This document shows, piece by piece, positions 48,932 to 60,854 of a stretch of DNA of 64,000 bases. Both the position numbers and the translations under genes were made by a program. The notes beneath the pieces are model-generated. The model was not told the DNA's origin. It searched no databases and worked only from the letters and a program-made list of their open reading frames with translations. The DNA comes from Nemertoderma westbladi. Its lineage: Eukaryota; Xenacoelomorpha; Nemertodermatida; Nemertodermatidae. The stretch is taken from NCBI GenBank assembly GCA_032718475.1, contig JAUCBJ010003832.1, positions 56,392-120,391 of the forward strand, in the 5' to 3' direction. Each line of letters begins with the position of its first letter. Position 1 is the stretch's first letter.

Positions 48932-49384
48932 ATGTATCTTTACTTAGTTATTAATAGACAACATATAAAAATAATTATCTGTCTCCATAAATCTGCCTCC
49001 TTAACATTAGCCCTGAATTTAGTAAATGAAAAACCCCTAATGGAAACCGTTATATCAACCCACCCCGACAACTTCAAAAATGACGACGTCATCGCTGCCT
49101 ACAGAGCCTTCCGCTCTGAACGGGAGGCCAACTTTATATCGCAACGGTATGCCGATGGTCCCGGATTTGCCAGTTCGGTGTGGAAGCGGGCTGGCCAACG
49201 CAACCGCCACCACATTACGCGTGCGACCTCACACGGTTGTCACAACCTCGTCTGCAAAAACTCAACCCCATTTCACACGCTCTCCCCCGAATGCCACTGC
49301 CGATACTGTAACTCAATTTGCGACCGATACCACGCGCTCAGCTGCTCCCAGTACCCATCTCTTGCCTTTCTCGCCTCAAATTAA
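48932..49384 (+). other. Unidentified open reading frame region
   Basis: From about 48990 the base composition shifts to near 50% G+C and two overlapping plus-strand frames stay open. Frame one reads ETVISTHPDNFKNDDVIAAY then RAFRSEREANFISQRYADGP, and turns His/Cys-rich after about 49180. Frame three is Thr/Ser/Pro-rich from about 49190 to 49493. A frameshift near 49190 may join them. It could be a decayed retroelement gag-like or retrogene fragment next to the duplicated segment. I do not recognise it. Confidence 0.3.
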
Positions 49385-49804
49385 CTCATCTGAATTAACT
49401 GTGTATTACCATGTTACCGTACAATATTTCAATTTTACCCCGCGCGGGGGTGTATATTATAATATTATTAAGTTATTCATCTGTATTAATTAATTTGTAA
49501 TATGCAGGAATACATTTTTTTTTAAACAACCTATATAGTTTCCTACCTAATATATGACATAATTCCAATATTTTCAAACACATTGCTTTTTTTATTTCAA
49601 ATCACGTAAGATTAGCAATATGTCAAAACCAATTTAATTTTACTCCAAAATGAAATTAGAATGAATAATGCTGTTGGAAATAATTACCTAAAATTACGTC
49701 TTGAACACGTCTTAATGACACATCTACTTACCACTTATACCTACTGACTGACTACAGTATGAGTACAGTATATTTATATTAGTGGTGGGTATATTTTGGT
49801 TAGT

Positions 49805-50195
49805 TATTTATATAGGTGGTGGATGTGAGTGGGTAGGAAAGTAATGAGGTGGGTGCGTGTGGGTAGGATAGGAAGGTAATATGGTTGGTGTGAGTGGGTA
49901 GGAAGGTAATGTGGTGGGTGTTGTGGGTAGGAAGGTAATGAGGTGGATGTGAGTGGGTATGAAGGTAATATGGTGGGTGTGAGTGGGTAGGAAGGTAATA
50001 TTGTGGGTATGAGTGGGTAGGAAGGTAATGAGGTGGGTGTGAGTGGGTAGGAAGGTAATGAAGTGGGTGTGAGTGGGTAGGAAGGTAATGAAGTGGGTTT
50101 GAGTGGGCAGGAAGGTAATATGGTGGGTGTGAGTGGGTAGGAAGGCAATGAGGTGGGTGTGAGTGGGTAGGACGGTACTATGGTGGGTGTGAGTG
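49805..50195. repeat. 30-bp minisatellite, about 13 copies
   Basis: Unit GTGGGTGTGAGTGGGTAGGA, AGGTAATGAG (30 bp) with frequent single-base variants. Both minus-strand frames (THTHLITFLP and PSYPLTPTSL) stay open because of the 10-codon period; neither is credible as a gene. Confidence 0.92.
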
Positions 50196-50678
50196 GTGCT
50201 ATTGCGCACTCTGAGTACCACCAATGACATGAAAATGGCCAAATTGACCCATTAGAATGAATTTTTGGACAAAATGAATCGGCGCAAGCGATTTCTAGCG
50301 TATAAAATAGTCGGAAACCACTTTCAGATTAAATAGTTGAAAATAGTAAGACGCCCCTATTATCTTTGCCAATAAATTTTTCCCCTCCATCTTGTAATTT
50401 TTATATTCATTTCCAAATCAAACTTGTGCTAAATATATCAGTACTATTTTAATTTGTGTTTATTAGTTGTTAATTAACAATTTATTCGGATATTAAATTT
50501 ATCGTCCGTTGGTTACATTATATAATAATGTTTTTTCTTTATTATAGTATCAACAAACACCGTCAAGAAAGTAAAATCAATTTCAATCATAACTGTCATG
50601 GATCTAAGCGATGTAAAAAGCGACGCGTAAGTATTTGTGTGGGTAGTTATTTGAATTTGGCGTCTGTTATTGTTACAG

Positions 50679-50911
50679 TACGTGTCTAGCACGTCATTTG
50701 ACGTGCTTGTGTGGTGTTCCAGTGTAGTATTTGACGTCTGATGACGTAATTGACACGTGTCTAACAAGTCATTTGACGTTAACTGTAGCACGTCATGGTT
50801 TGACGTGCTCAAACACGTGTTTGACACTTCCAAAATACACGTGGCCAAGACGTCATTTTCAACACGTTGACGTCAAATAATTACATCGTATCCACGTGTT
50901 TTTGACGTGTT
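50679..50911. promoter_or_regulatory. Cluster of TGACGT (CRE/UPR-type) and CACGTG (E-box) motifs
   Basis: In about 230 bp I count ten TGACGT/ACGTCA half-sites (including a full TGACGTCA at ~50868 and several TGACGTG) and four CACGTG boxes. CREB/ATF, ATF6/XBP1 and bHLH factors bind such motifs. It lies about 1.1 kb upstream of the CAPZB start codon. It could be a degenerate tandem repeat built from (T)TGACGTG rather than an enhancer. Confidence 0.5.
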
Positions 50912-50916
50912 GATGC

Positions 50917-51180
50917 TTATAGGGCTACTCCTTTCCCTGAATTGGTAACAACATCGTTTATTGTTTTGGTTAGAAAAAGCCGTCTCTGTAACCTGCTCCT
51001 TTCCCTCAATTGGTAACTAAAATGGTTACTAACACAAATCTTATTGGGCGAAGGTTTCCCCCGGGCGAAGGTTGGACGCAGGCTAAGATTGGACGCGGGC
51101 GAAGGTTGTACGCGGGCGAAGGTTGCACCCAACCTTGTACGCGGGCGAAGATTGCACCCAACCGCGCGATGATGGCTGGG
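50917..51180 (-). repeat. Reverse copy of the GGAAAGGAGCAGGTTACA monomers plus GGACGCGGGCGAAGGTT repeats
   Basis: 50925-51030 contains two minus-strand monomers of the 39.6-kb satellite. It is followed by about six short G+C-rich units GGACGCGGGCGAAGGTT (51050-51160). Confidence 0.8.
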
Positions 51181-52009
51181 TTGGAGGGGAATTTCATTGT
51201 TCCCCTCCCTAATTCACTTCCTGTCTGATGTTTACAGATTTGATTGTGTATTGTGTAGCCTATTAATTGTCTGATTCAGGAGTTAGTCAGTAGGCCAAGC
51301 TGCCAAATGCACTACAGCACTACTGTCTGACTGCCCAGTTCAGCAGTTGCCAGTGTCCAGTACTACTGTACTACTACTGTACTACTGTACTAAGTACTGA
51401 AGTACCAGAGCACAGACTAACCACTAACAGATAGTCAAGGTTTGAGCCAACTTCAGAACTTAAAAGTTGAATTTAAAAAAGTTTTAAATTTCCGTTCAGC
51501 CGTTGAAATTTGAACTGCTCCCCGATTGACGACTGTCTCTGGCTCAGACTGTCAGTGGCTCAGTCCTGCAGTCGAGCCGAGCCTAGGCCCTACTGCCCTA
51601 TGTCAGTATGTGTTTATTACAGCAGTACAGTACAGCAGTACCTACTGCAGTATTCAGGTATTAGGCCTATGTTTTTATCGTGAGTTTAAATAGGCCTATA
51701 AATACAAATAAATTTATTAATTTCCTGTTTTCTGCCTTTATGTACGGTACCGGTAACCGCTATAGGCCTAAATTGCTGAACTGATAAATAAGGCAGTCAG
51801 TAAGGGTAGTTCTAGAGTTCCTTCACTTCACTGACTTGCGCTCCTGCAGTCCTGCTCGCTGCTCCTCGTTCGGTCGTTTAAAGTATTAACGTATTACTGT
51901 ATTAAGTATAAAGTATTACCGCTACCGGTATACAGGTGTATGTAGCTCAAAGACTGATAGACTAGCAACTGTGAACTGTAATTGGTACCGGTACCGGTAA
52001 TACTGTAAT

Positions 52010-52451
52010 ATGACGGAACAACAATTGGACTGTGCGTTGGACCTTATGCGACGACTTCCTCCCCAGCAGATCGAGTCGAACCTATCGGATCTGATAGACC
52101 TGGTGCCCCGACTATGCGAGGACCTCCTCAGTTCGGTGGACCAGCCGCTCAAGGTTGCCCGGGACCGCTCAGTAGGGAAGGACTACCTGTTGTGCGACTA
52201 CAACCGGGACGGGGACAGTTACCGCTCCCCGTGGTCCAACGTGTACGACCCCCCGATGGAGGACGGGGGGGTCCCGTCGGAACGACTGCGGAAGCTCGAG
52301 ATCGACGGGAACGCGGCCTTCGATCTCTACCGGGAGATGTACTTCGAGGGGGGAGTGAGTTCCGTGTATCTGTGGGATCTCGACCAACACGGCGCCTTCG
52401 CTGGGGTTATTCTCATAAAGAAAGCCGGGGACGGTTCACAGAAAATTAAAG
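52010..52451 (+). CDS. CAPZB: CAPZB exon 1
   Basis: Start ATG at 52010 ([10 protein letters not shown], human MSDQQLDCAL). Ends at AAAG|GTTGTATAC; the GTTGTA donor is weak, but the next codons in intron frame diverge from the family at once and the phase fits exon 2. Confidence 0.95.
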
Positions 52452-54745
52452 GTTGTATACTGTGTATACCTACCATATTCATTCATGGATTAGTTTGTAG
52501 CCTAGTTCATAAAGTTTAAGACATGCATTTTGTATTTTCATAATTTTTGAAATACCAAGAAATATCACGCATACTTGGTGTTTCTATGGCTCCATAATTG
52601 TTTGGCAACAATTCGAGGCGGCCAAATATACAGGATACAGCAGATTGCTTGCTATATACATACAATATTGCAATGTTCTAGAGTTAATATACGGAAATAA
52701 TAACCTGAAGCGAATAAAACTGAATAATCACTGATGCCGTTCCAGAAGCAAATTAACCTGTATAGTATAATTACCGAGGCCGCAGGCCAAGGTTATTATA
52801 TTAGGTTAATTCTGTAATTTGCTGAAGGATTAGGCAGAAGTGATTATTCAGTTTTATTCGCTGAAGGTTTTTATTTCCGTATATTAACTCTAGAACATTG
52901 CAATATTGTGTTTATTGTTAATTAGAGCATATTGAATGAACGAACAACATGACAGCATACTTTGTATTTTTAAGGATCGTGTTCTAATACAATACGCGAA
53001 TTCAATTTTTTCAAGCCTTGCGTAGCATTTAAATCCATTTCCTTGAATTAATATCGCTCCAGAGGTCGTGAGGTTCTACTCCTGCAGGCGGGCCAGGATA
53101 GTTTTCGTTTTGGCACAAATGCTTTAAAGGGACTAACCAAACAGGGCGCGCGCATATAGGCCTATGCTGTGTTACTTAAATGGTCGTTAAATGAGTACCA
53201 GTTATCTCATTGCCTGTAAGGAGTATAGTTCTGTGGGGTCTATACTGGAAATGAGTTGTGAGGCCTTTTCTATTTTTCGTACTTGTTACAAGGAGGTCTC
53301 CTTGTATTTTTTAATTTCCGCACTCATTGCCTCTAACATAAGGTAAGGACGATACGACCGAATCTGTGCAACTACTGTATTTTTTTAATTATCTTATTTA
53401 ATAAATTGTAGCAGAAATAACGTTATTTTATTTTCTTCAATACTAGACTCTTTTCACTGGTAAATTAATAAAGATAAGCCAACTTTACTATGGATATTCG
53501 TAATAATAATACGATTTGTTGGTATTTTTAAAAACACTAGCTACTGTACCATTTTTATGAATACACTTCTAAGATACACTTTTAAGATGGCAAACAACGA
53601 AAAGATCTTCACTTTTTCTATGCCGTTTCTATCTAATTTAATGATGCTCGCATGGCTTTTGGTGAGGTCAGATTGTAATAAGAGTTATCATTCTTACGAA
53701 TACTGGAGTAGAATATAAGTGCCAATCTGTCAATCATATTGAGATGCTCATTTTGCTTAATGTGAAATAATTTATAGCTATCCTATAGTACATGTGAAAG
53801 AAACCGTATCAAGTTTGGTATATTACTGTACCATAGGATAATACATAAAATTATATGAATATACCCACTGCAACATATATTTTCTAGAATCCCGTATCAG
53901 AGCAATTTCTAAGAAAAGAGTATAATTTTAGGAAAAAATGGTATAATACAACATTTATAGAACATTTATTTAAAATTATACGATTATAATTTTAGCTAGT
54001 TTCCGTAGCAATATGCGAAAATTAACAAACTGATATTGTATTTTTTTTCGTTTTACAGTTTATTAATTTACGTTATTATTATTATTTCGCTAAATAATTT
54101 GACTTTATTTACACTAAATTAATTTGTTTATTGTTTTTGTAGGATTTGTTCTTTGTGGTAGATAAATTTATTCCACCGCGGTTGAATCTTGTTTATTCCT
54201 ATTTTGCCGTGAATCACATTACCGTAGCCAATCTCGATATGTTTTCGAATTTTCCCGTACCCGTATCCGTATATGTTTATCTGTTTGTATATAAAGTAGA
54301 ACATCGTAAGTGGAATTTATGTTATTTTAATGTTTTTACCGTTCCAGGTTGTTGGGACTCGATCCACGTTGTGGAAGTTCTCGAGAAGTCGACAGGCCGG
54401 TCGGCCCACTACAAACTAACCTCCACGGTGATGCTGTGGCTGCAGACAGACAAGGCGACGAGCGGAACGATGAATCTTGGCGGCTCGCTGACCCGGCAGG
54501 TCGAGTCGGACGCCGCGGTGGCGGAATCCGGGAGTCACATCGCCAACATCGGGCGACTAGTCGAGGAGATGGAGAACAAAATCCGGGGCACCTTGAACGA
54601 GATTTACTTCGGGAAGACGCGGGACATCGTGAACGGGGTCCGCTCGGTGCAGCCGCTGCCGGATCAGCAGCAGCAGTTGCGGTTGAAGAACGAGCTGGCG
54701 TCGGCGCTGTCCCGTCGAACTGGATCCAATCCGCTAGGGAAATAA
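52010..54745 (+). CDS. CAPZB: F-actin-capping protein subunit beta (2 exons, 279 aa)
   Basis: Beta subunit of the CapZ heterodimer, which caps barbed ends of actin filaments and is part of the dynactin Arp1 filament. Exons 52010-52451 and 54348-54745 join in phase (GGT glycine split 1+2). It is near-identical to the vertebrate protein over long stretches: [117 protein letters not shown] and [14 protein letters not shown]. Length is normal (human 272-277). There is one extra residue in [11 protein letters not shown] relative to human WDLDHGFAG. The C-terminal actin-binding tail is diverged ([20 protein letters not shown]). Exons are much richer in G+C than the intron. Confidence 0.97.
52662..52909. 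mobile_element. MITE-like foldback in the CAPZB intron
   Basis: The left arm ACAATATTGCAATGTTCTAG, AGTTAATATACGGAAATAA, then GCGAATAAAACTGAATAATC (52662-52732) is matched in reverse complement at 52838-52909 with few differences. The spacer contains a short palindrome CCGAGGCCGCAGGCCAAGG. Non-coding; about 250 bp. Confidence 0.85.
54348..54745 (+). CDS. CAPZB: CAPZB exon 2
   Basis: Acceptor TTTTACCGTTCCAG; begins with [20 protein letters not shown]. Stop TAA at 54743-54745 sits within GAAATAAAG. Confidence 0.95.
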
Positions 54746-54749
54746 AGTA

Positions 54750-56459
54750 GTCGACGGGGAAATAATGTTACTCTCTCTATCGGGCTGGTTAGAGTCGAGT
54801 TATTCACTTTAAACTATTTTTGAATTCTATATAATAGGGAAACAACCGTCTGTTGTAATTTATATTATATTATTACTCAATCCTTAATAATTGCTAATAA
54901 TTTAGTTATATTATATTATATCATTCCTTTTAGATTTTATAATTATTTCCATATATATAAATGGGTTTAATATATCAGTAACTATTTAATATAATATATA
55001 TGGGATTCAATTGTATAAAATATTTAAACAAATTTACCGTTTTTATAAATACTCCCCTCACTTCTATTATAACTTCACACAGAATAGGAATATGATAAAC
55101 TACCGATGTTTCTCTTGCACAGTTCCTACAGTCTCTACTCTAATAAACTCCAAAGCATAAAATGGAACTGCCATCGATCTTCCGACTTGTCGCGCTCTCG
55201 TACAGTTCAGTTACTAATTAATTCATTATTTTTCTTAGATACAATACGTCTTTAACCTAATGTTTGCACTTGTCCGATCTTTATTTTGCATATAATCTTG
55301 GTTTACTCACTGTGGTTGGGTATAAACAATTATACGTTCGACAACCTCTAAGACTTTATACTCGTTAATTAATATTAATTATCAATTGTCTGTTGTTGTC
55401 GGATACGCTTTTCCGTTTCCAATTGTATTATTCATAAACAGCTTCCATTCTCTCTCTATGATTCCGGTATGTCCGTTCTTATAGATAAGACTGTCTGTTC
55501 CATAGAAGTGGAATAAATAGGAAGGCAGGGGAGAGTGGCTGAACTAGTTAGTTATGAGTTATTAGGGGTGTATTTTGATATTAAAAATTAGTTATAATAA
55601 ATAATTTAATTTATATATATAGCGCTTTTCTACGCACAGCATTCCAAGCGCTAATAACTAGGAATAAAGATTTTTAATGTAAATAAGTTCCTTACTAAAT
55701 TTAGGTTATTGTTTTGGTAATAAAAAAAACCATTGCCAATCCTTTCCCTAAATAATTATCTTAAATGGTGATTAACGAAATTTAATATTCGCAATTTTGC
55801 CCAAAGCCGCAGCCAAATTGTATATATGCCGTATAGCGCTTGTTCAATCCCCAGTGGTATACACGACATTTTTTTTCATTCTCTAGGCCTAATCTATCAT
55901 ATTGTAAACAGCGCTAAATTAAAAACAGCAAACTTGGATTCCCTGTAGAACATTGTAAAATGTTAAATCTGTCGATGGAAATATAGAACATGTAGGTGAC
56001 TTGAAACATTGATATCTACAGGTGAGAGATGATGTTTTGTGGTCGGTCTTTAACACACCAGCAGATGCGACGATCACACCTTGTACGAATGCTTTTTGCA
56101 GTTTAATAATGGGTTTATAACTTAACTTGATTGAAAAAGTTAGTTTGGAAAGTCAATTTTTAAAATACCTTGCGATAAAATGCCGAGATAGTACATTTTA
56201 CTGTACTGCACAATGGATTTGTAAAAAAAATTTATGACATAGACACGTAGGCAGACTTCTCAAGAGAGCATAAATTATTTGGTAATATAATCCGGTCGGT
56301 ATATTTATTAGCAAACAAAATACATAGATTTTTGTAAGTTTAATATAACCGGTATCCCCGTATATTTAACTGACAATGTGAGAATAGTTAGAACTATTAA
56401 TTAGTTATTCGAACAGAATTCTCAGTAAATGAATTATACGTAAGCTACACGTATATATA
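54750..56459. other. Intergenic; split SINE-like fragment
   Basis: At 55530-55565 is an A-box side of the tRNA-like family (GGGGAGAGTGGCTGAACTAG) and at 55835-55860 the matching B-box side (AGCGCTTGTTCAATCCCCAG). They are separated by about 270 AT-rich bp, including GCGCTTTTCTACGCACAGCA, which looks like an insertion. Nothing else named. Confidence 0.5.
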
Positions 56460-56465
56460 TTTATT
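56460..56465 (-). terminator. Polyadenylation signal of the first Ig-like receptor gene
   Basis: AATAAA on the minus strand about 36 bp after the stop codon. Confidence 0.5.
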
Positions 56466-56500
56466 TTAAAGGGATTCACCACTCGATGGTTTATCTTCGA

Positions 56501-58942
56501 CTATATCTTCTCTGGGGTCACTTTAATCGGTTTGGTGTAGAGATCAGCGGGGTCTCCCACAGTAATGCTCCCTGTAGACATATTGATTTCTTCACTCACA
56601 GATTTTATTGGTTTTTTGTAAATAGCAGTTGCGTCATTTGCATCAACGTTCGTCTTACCTTTAACTAACTCACTGATGTCCTTACTGGGTGGTTTAACTG
56701 GTTTTGTGCAAAAGTCTTTAAGGTCTTTTACATCTATAGACGTGTTATTTTCGTCACTTCTGACTTTTGGTTTAACTGGTTTTGTGTAAAGGTCTCCAAG
56801 GTCCTTTACATCTATGGACGTGTTGTTTTTTTCTACTTCACTTCTGACTTTTGGTTTAACTGGTTTTGTGTAAAGGTCTCCAAGGTCCTGTACATCTATT
56901 ATAGACGTGTCGTTTTGTTCTACTTCACGTCTGCCATTTGATTTTACTGGTTTTGTGTACAGGTCTTCATGGTCTTTTATATCAATAGACTTAGTATCAT
57001 TATATGGTTTAATTATATGGCTTCGGTGAGGTTTTCTTGGTTTAGTGTAGAGATCATAGACATCACGAGGTTTATCGGTATTTATTTCCTTTGTATTGAG
57101 TTCGGGCTTGGTATCTTTTTCTTTAACATTCGCTTCAACATTTTGTAGGCTTTGAAGTTTATAATTCCCTTTTACCGAATCTGCTTCTTCATTATTTTGA
57201 TCTCCATATACATCGTATTCGTCGTCAACAACCTCATTAACAACGCCAAACTTCGTTGATTGGTTACCGTCCAGATTTCCATGGTGATGTTCTTCCGAAT
57301 CACAACCACAATCGTACAAGAAATATTCAGGATCAGCTATCGAGCTGTTAGTAAGTCCCCCATCCACGGTCTCATAATAAAAATCTGCTGAGCAATCAGC
57401 AGTAACACCGACATTAGAAGTACCCTGTCTGTCAGTTCCAGCTCTAGTAGGATTGGCAGCGGCACCACCATAAACATCGTATAAATCGTCACTCTGCCCC
57501 GATATTGTACTGAGTCTCCCATTCTCTTGTTGAGGTTGCGGCCGGTTAATTGTTTGTTTTCCGTCATTCATTTTCTTTTCATTTCGTTGTTTTTTTGTTC
57601 TACAAATACACATTAAAACCACGATGACTATAATAACTATTAGCACTACACCAGCAGCGCCAACAGTCACAATAAGCAATACAGATGTTCCACCTTTATT
57701 GTCTTCCGTTTCCGATGTTGGATTAGGCCTACTTGTTATTTGATAAGATGTAGTAGATATTTCTGTGGTTTGTGTAGTTGCTTCTATTGATGAAGATATC
57801 ACGTTACCTGTAGTTGTAGTTGTTGGTACTGTTACCGTTACACTGTTACTAGTTGCTATAATCCCAGACATTGATAAACTAGAGTTCACTTCGTACCAAT
57901 AGGAGGCGCTGTCATCAACTTCAACTGTAATTAATAAACCCGAATTGTTTCCAATTAATTCTCTTTCAGTTTTCGAGTTGCTCCTAAACCAAGAAATATT
58001 ATTAACAGGCCAACCCGGTGTGAAACTGCTTTGTAAATCCAATGTATCAGTTTCTTCCAGAAATATATCGTGATCCATTTGTTGACTATTATTGACAATA
58101 ATAGCTAGATTGGTCGCCATATAGTTAGCCACTAAGGTTACACTACATGTCTGCGTAGATGCCTTGTTTGTCGCCTTGCAAGTCATAAGGACAGTTTTAT
58201 TTTCAAATATAGATTGTTCGTCGGTTTCAGTCAGTTCATAAACTAGTATATCAATATCAGTCGTTTCTGCACTTTTAGTTTCACCAACTAACGTATCTCC
58301 AATATGATTGGACCAATAAAATTCCCCGTTGTTAGGGAATTCAGCTTCAGTAGGAGAAGGCAACCAATCGCTAGCTTTACATACCATATAAGGCAATAAT
58401 TCATCATTAGCTAATTTACCAGAATCGGGATCGTATTCTAAGTTACATGTTGATTGTTGAAGGTTATTTTTTATTTTGCAACCACAATAAAGGTGTGAGT
58501 TCCGGATCTCGCATGGCGGTAGAGTTATGCTTGACACCGTCCGAGTCACTATATGACCACCAGGTTGGTGGTCCCTCAGACGGCAACGATAATTCCAGGT
58601 GTCCCAGTGTGAACTAACGGCGAATCCAGGAAGACTATCTACATTAAACGTCGCTGTGTGTTCAGTGAAGTTCAGTTCCACAGAACCTCGTTCTAGGTCG
58701 GAGTTACCAGAACCTGTATCGTCTCTACGTAATATTTGCATAAAATCCGCATCGTTTTTAAAAACGTCTAAAGAAATGTCTACAACCTTTTGTGAATCAG
58801 AATTTATTTCTTCGGCAGTACAAACCAGTTGTAATCTATCACCTGCAATTAAACAATCTCTTTCCGATGGTAGAATCTTTACCATTCCACTGCACTCAGG
58901 AATAATGAGTACAAGTAGTTCTACTACCTCTATTAACGTCAT
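56501..58942 (-). CDS. Ig-like type I receptor with repeated YxxP cytoplasmic tail (813 aa, intronless)
   Basis: Single exon, ATG at 58942. Signal peptide 1-19 (MTLIEVVELLVLIIPECSG). The ectodomain (~20-418) has an Ig-like first domain (Cys41 to Cys120 in WNYRCRLRDH), a Cys-rich middle (CEIRNSHLYCGCK), then ~60-residue-spaced cysteines and WFRSNSKTE / SASYWYEVNSS typical of a second Ig fold, several N-glycosylation sequons and a Thr/Ser stalk. One membrane span lies at ~420-447 (VLLIVTVGAAGVVLIVIIVI). The ~366-residue tail has two YDVYG motifs and seven C-terminal repeats: six YxxP sites (YTKP five times, YKKP once) and one with Tyr replaced by Cys (FCTKP), each about 25-33 residues apart. 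YxxP is the docking consensus for Crk-type SH2 domains once phosphorylated. It is a tandem paralogue of the gene at 60.9-62.9 kb. The family is not recognised; immune- or allorecognition-type function is inference. Confidence 0.85.
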   Translation of the reverse strand: MTLIEVVELLVLIIPECSGMVKILPSERDCLIAGDRLQLVCTAEEINSDSQKVVDISLDVFKNDADFMQILRRDDTGSGNSDLERGSVELNFTEHTATFNVDSLPGFAVSSHWDTWNYRCRLRDHQPGGHIVTRTVSSITLPPCEIRNSHLYCGCKIKNNLQQSTCNLEYDPDSGKLANDELLPYMVCKASDWLPSPTEAEFPNNGEFYWSNHIGDTLVGETKSAETTDIDILVYELTETDEQSIFENKTVLMTCKATNKASTQTCSVTLVANYMATNLAIIVNNSQQMDHDIFLEETDTLDLQSSFTPGWPVNNISWFRSNSKTERELIGNNSGLLITVEVDDSASYWYEVNSSLSMSGIIATSNSVTVTVPTTTTTGNVISSSIEATTQTTEISTTSYQITSRPNPTSETEDNKGGTSVLLIVTVGAAGVVLIVIIVIVVLMCICRTKKQRNEKKMNDGKQTINRPQPQQENGRLSTISGQSDDLYDVYGGAAANPTRAGTDRQGTSNVGVTADCSADFYYETVDGGLTNSSIADPEYFLYDCGCDSEEHHHGNLDGNQSTKFGVVNEVVDDEYDVYGDQNNEEADSVKGNYKLQSLQNVEANVKEKDTKPELNTKEINTDKPRDVYDLYTKPRKPHRSHIIKPYNDTKSIDIKDHEDLYTKPVKSNGRREVEQNDTSIIDVQDLGDLYTKPVKPKVRSEVEKNNTSIDVKDLGDLYTKPVKPKVRSDENNTSIDVKDLKDFCTKPVKPPSKDISELVKGKTNVDANDATAIYKKPIKSVSEEINMSTGSITVGDPADLYTKPIKVTPEKI

Positions 58943-60850
58943 GGCGATGAATATTATATTATTATTATCAGGATGTCAGAGTTTTAACTAACACAAATAT
59001 TATTCCACTGTAGTACAGTACAACCCACCAAGCTGTCGAGTTAGTTTACAAAGTATTGTACCGCGTACATCATGGAGTTTACAAAATATAATTTTTATTA
59101 ATTTTCCATGAAAACAAAATAAATAATCACACCGTAGGCCTACCACGTCAGTGTTATTTACAATACAGTTTGGAGTACATCGACCCACGATCACCGGGAT
59201 TCATCACCGGTGAACATGAAAACTCGAGAGTTCGCGATCAGCATTGAAAATCCCCTATTCCGAATCTATCAGTTTTAGTATTCAGTAAGAGTATCTATCT
59301 ATCTCCCAAAAACTATGTTATTATTAGCTAAATTACTATGCAGATAAACTGTTCGAACACGGAAGTTAGAGATTTTACGTTGAGTTAATTCTCCGGACCT
59401 CTTTACTAAATTATTATAGTCAGTGTAGGTAGCCTATATGGGTTGCAATTATTTGGCACAGATTTAATATAAATGGCGGGCCTAATGTTTGGTTGAATTC
59501 ACTGCATCTAAAACGATTTTATTGTTAAAGTAAAAGTACCGTTAGTTTAGTTCTGTATAAAATTAAGTCGCGATACAAATATTTATAATATAATAATATA
59601 AATATGTTATAGGTTAGTGGGGGCCACGTTGGCGTAGTGGTTAAATCCGTTACATTGAATTCATATACAGATATCGTGACTGCGAGCCCCGCAAACAGAC
59701 CAGGGTGGTTTTCGATATGGTGGTCGGTCAATCTTTGATAAATGGAACCAAACTTTCCACTATACATGTAGTCTATCAAAAGTTTAGAAATTCAACAGAT
59801 AAACATACTTCTGTAGTTCATCTGACTGCCGCTAGGGGGGCGAATTGACAGAAACGTAAAAGTAGCTGTAATAATATAACCAACCATCAGATTCATCGGA
59901 AATTGGTAATACAGTAGTAACCTACGAGCATTGCTTAATTAGAAATTCTACACGCAGGCAGACTCTTACAGTTCCTATGTCTGCCGCTAGGGGGTGAATA
60001 ATTAGGTGCACTAGGATTGTACCTCTACGGAAAGGCTCATATGGACTTACGTGCTGCGCGAAGTCCCTACGTACGTGTAGACAGGCAAAGTGAAAGTATC
60101 TTGACAGTCCATTCCGCATTGGATGAGCTACGTCCCCAGTTGTAATACTGTAGTACACTTACATTAGATTTTAAAAGTCGCTAAAAGAGTGACAGTTTCC
60201 TCTGGGGAGTATATAGTTCTCCTATAGTTTCGCCTTTTTAACAATTACAATCAAACTCGTTAACAAGGAATCCAAAAAGCGGATCAAATACTCAAAGTAA
60301 GTAATCCTTTATAAGGAATTGTAAATAATCACAACTTTACGGAAAAAATAAATAGCAGTTCAAGTTATATGAAACCGGTGTCGTATGCTAGAACTCCAAA
60401 ATGGGAGGTCTCCCCACCACCTTATCCCCTCCGGGAATAAAGTACTACATGGTGGTTTGTCCCTCCCACCCCCCCCCCCTCCCCCCCCCACCCCCTTCGT
60501 TAAAAGAGGCGGCGGGTTGATGATACCAAAGAACTAAGAAAAATTAACAATGTTACAAGATTATGCAGGTTAGTAAATATTAATTAAAATCTTTAAAATT
60601 ATACTGACGGTAGATGATGACATATTGGATAGTGGGGAATTCTACCATACGTGGTAGAGGGTGGTGACATGCATCACGTTCCTAGAACAATCCAAACCGC
60701 AAGGGGGGCTTCGGATAAAAAGTAATAAGTTTCGAGTAATTAAGTTTAATATTTCATGAAACAATAGACTAACATAGTAGTATAAATTTCAATTGTGAGT
60801 TGAATTACAGGTAATAATATGAAGCGCCTTCTCCAACAAGAAGTAAAAAC
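58943..60850. other. Spacer between receptor paralogues; duplicated upstream region
   Basis: 59200-59560 (upstream of the first receptor) matches 63120-63430 (upstream of the second): AAACTGTTCGAAC-CGGAAGTTAG, TATTTGGCACAGA, GGTTGAATTCA-TG-ATCTAAAACGA. The duplication thus includes promoter sequence. At 59630-59700 a tRNA-like A-box (TGGCGTAGTGGTTAA) suggests a SINE fragment. A C-rich tract is at 60461-60494. Short repeated phrases CCGCTAGGGGG occur at 59828 and 59982. Confidence 0.65.
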
Positions 60851-60854
60851 CATA

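Noticed and set aside
49804-50242. Two minus-strand Thr/His/Pro-rich frames
   Set aside because: Generated by the 30-bp minisatellite.
50540-50632. Small exon-like stretch (MDLSDVKSDA before a GTAAGTATT donor)
   Set aside because: Attractive start and donor, but only ten codons, with no in-phase partner exon before CAPZB, which has its own start codon.
52114-52449. Overlapping Arg/Gly-rich frames in and opposite CAPZB exon 1
   Set aside because: CAPZB frame is unambiguous by homology; the others are composition shadows.
54349-54750. 133-codon frame offset from CAPZB exon 2
   Set aside because: Out-of-frame shadow of a G+C-rich conserved exon.
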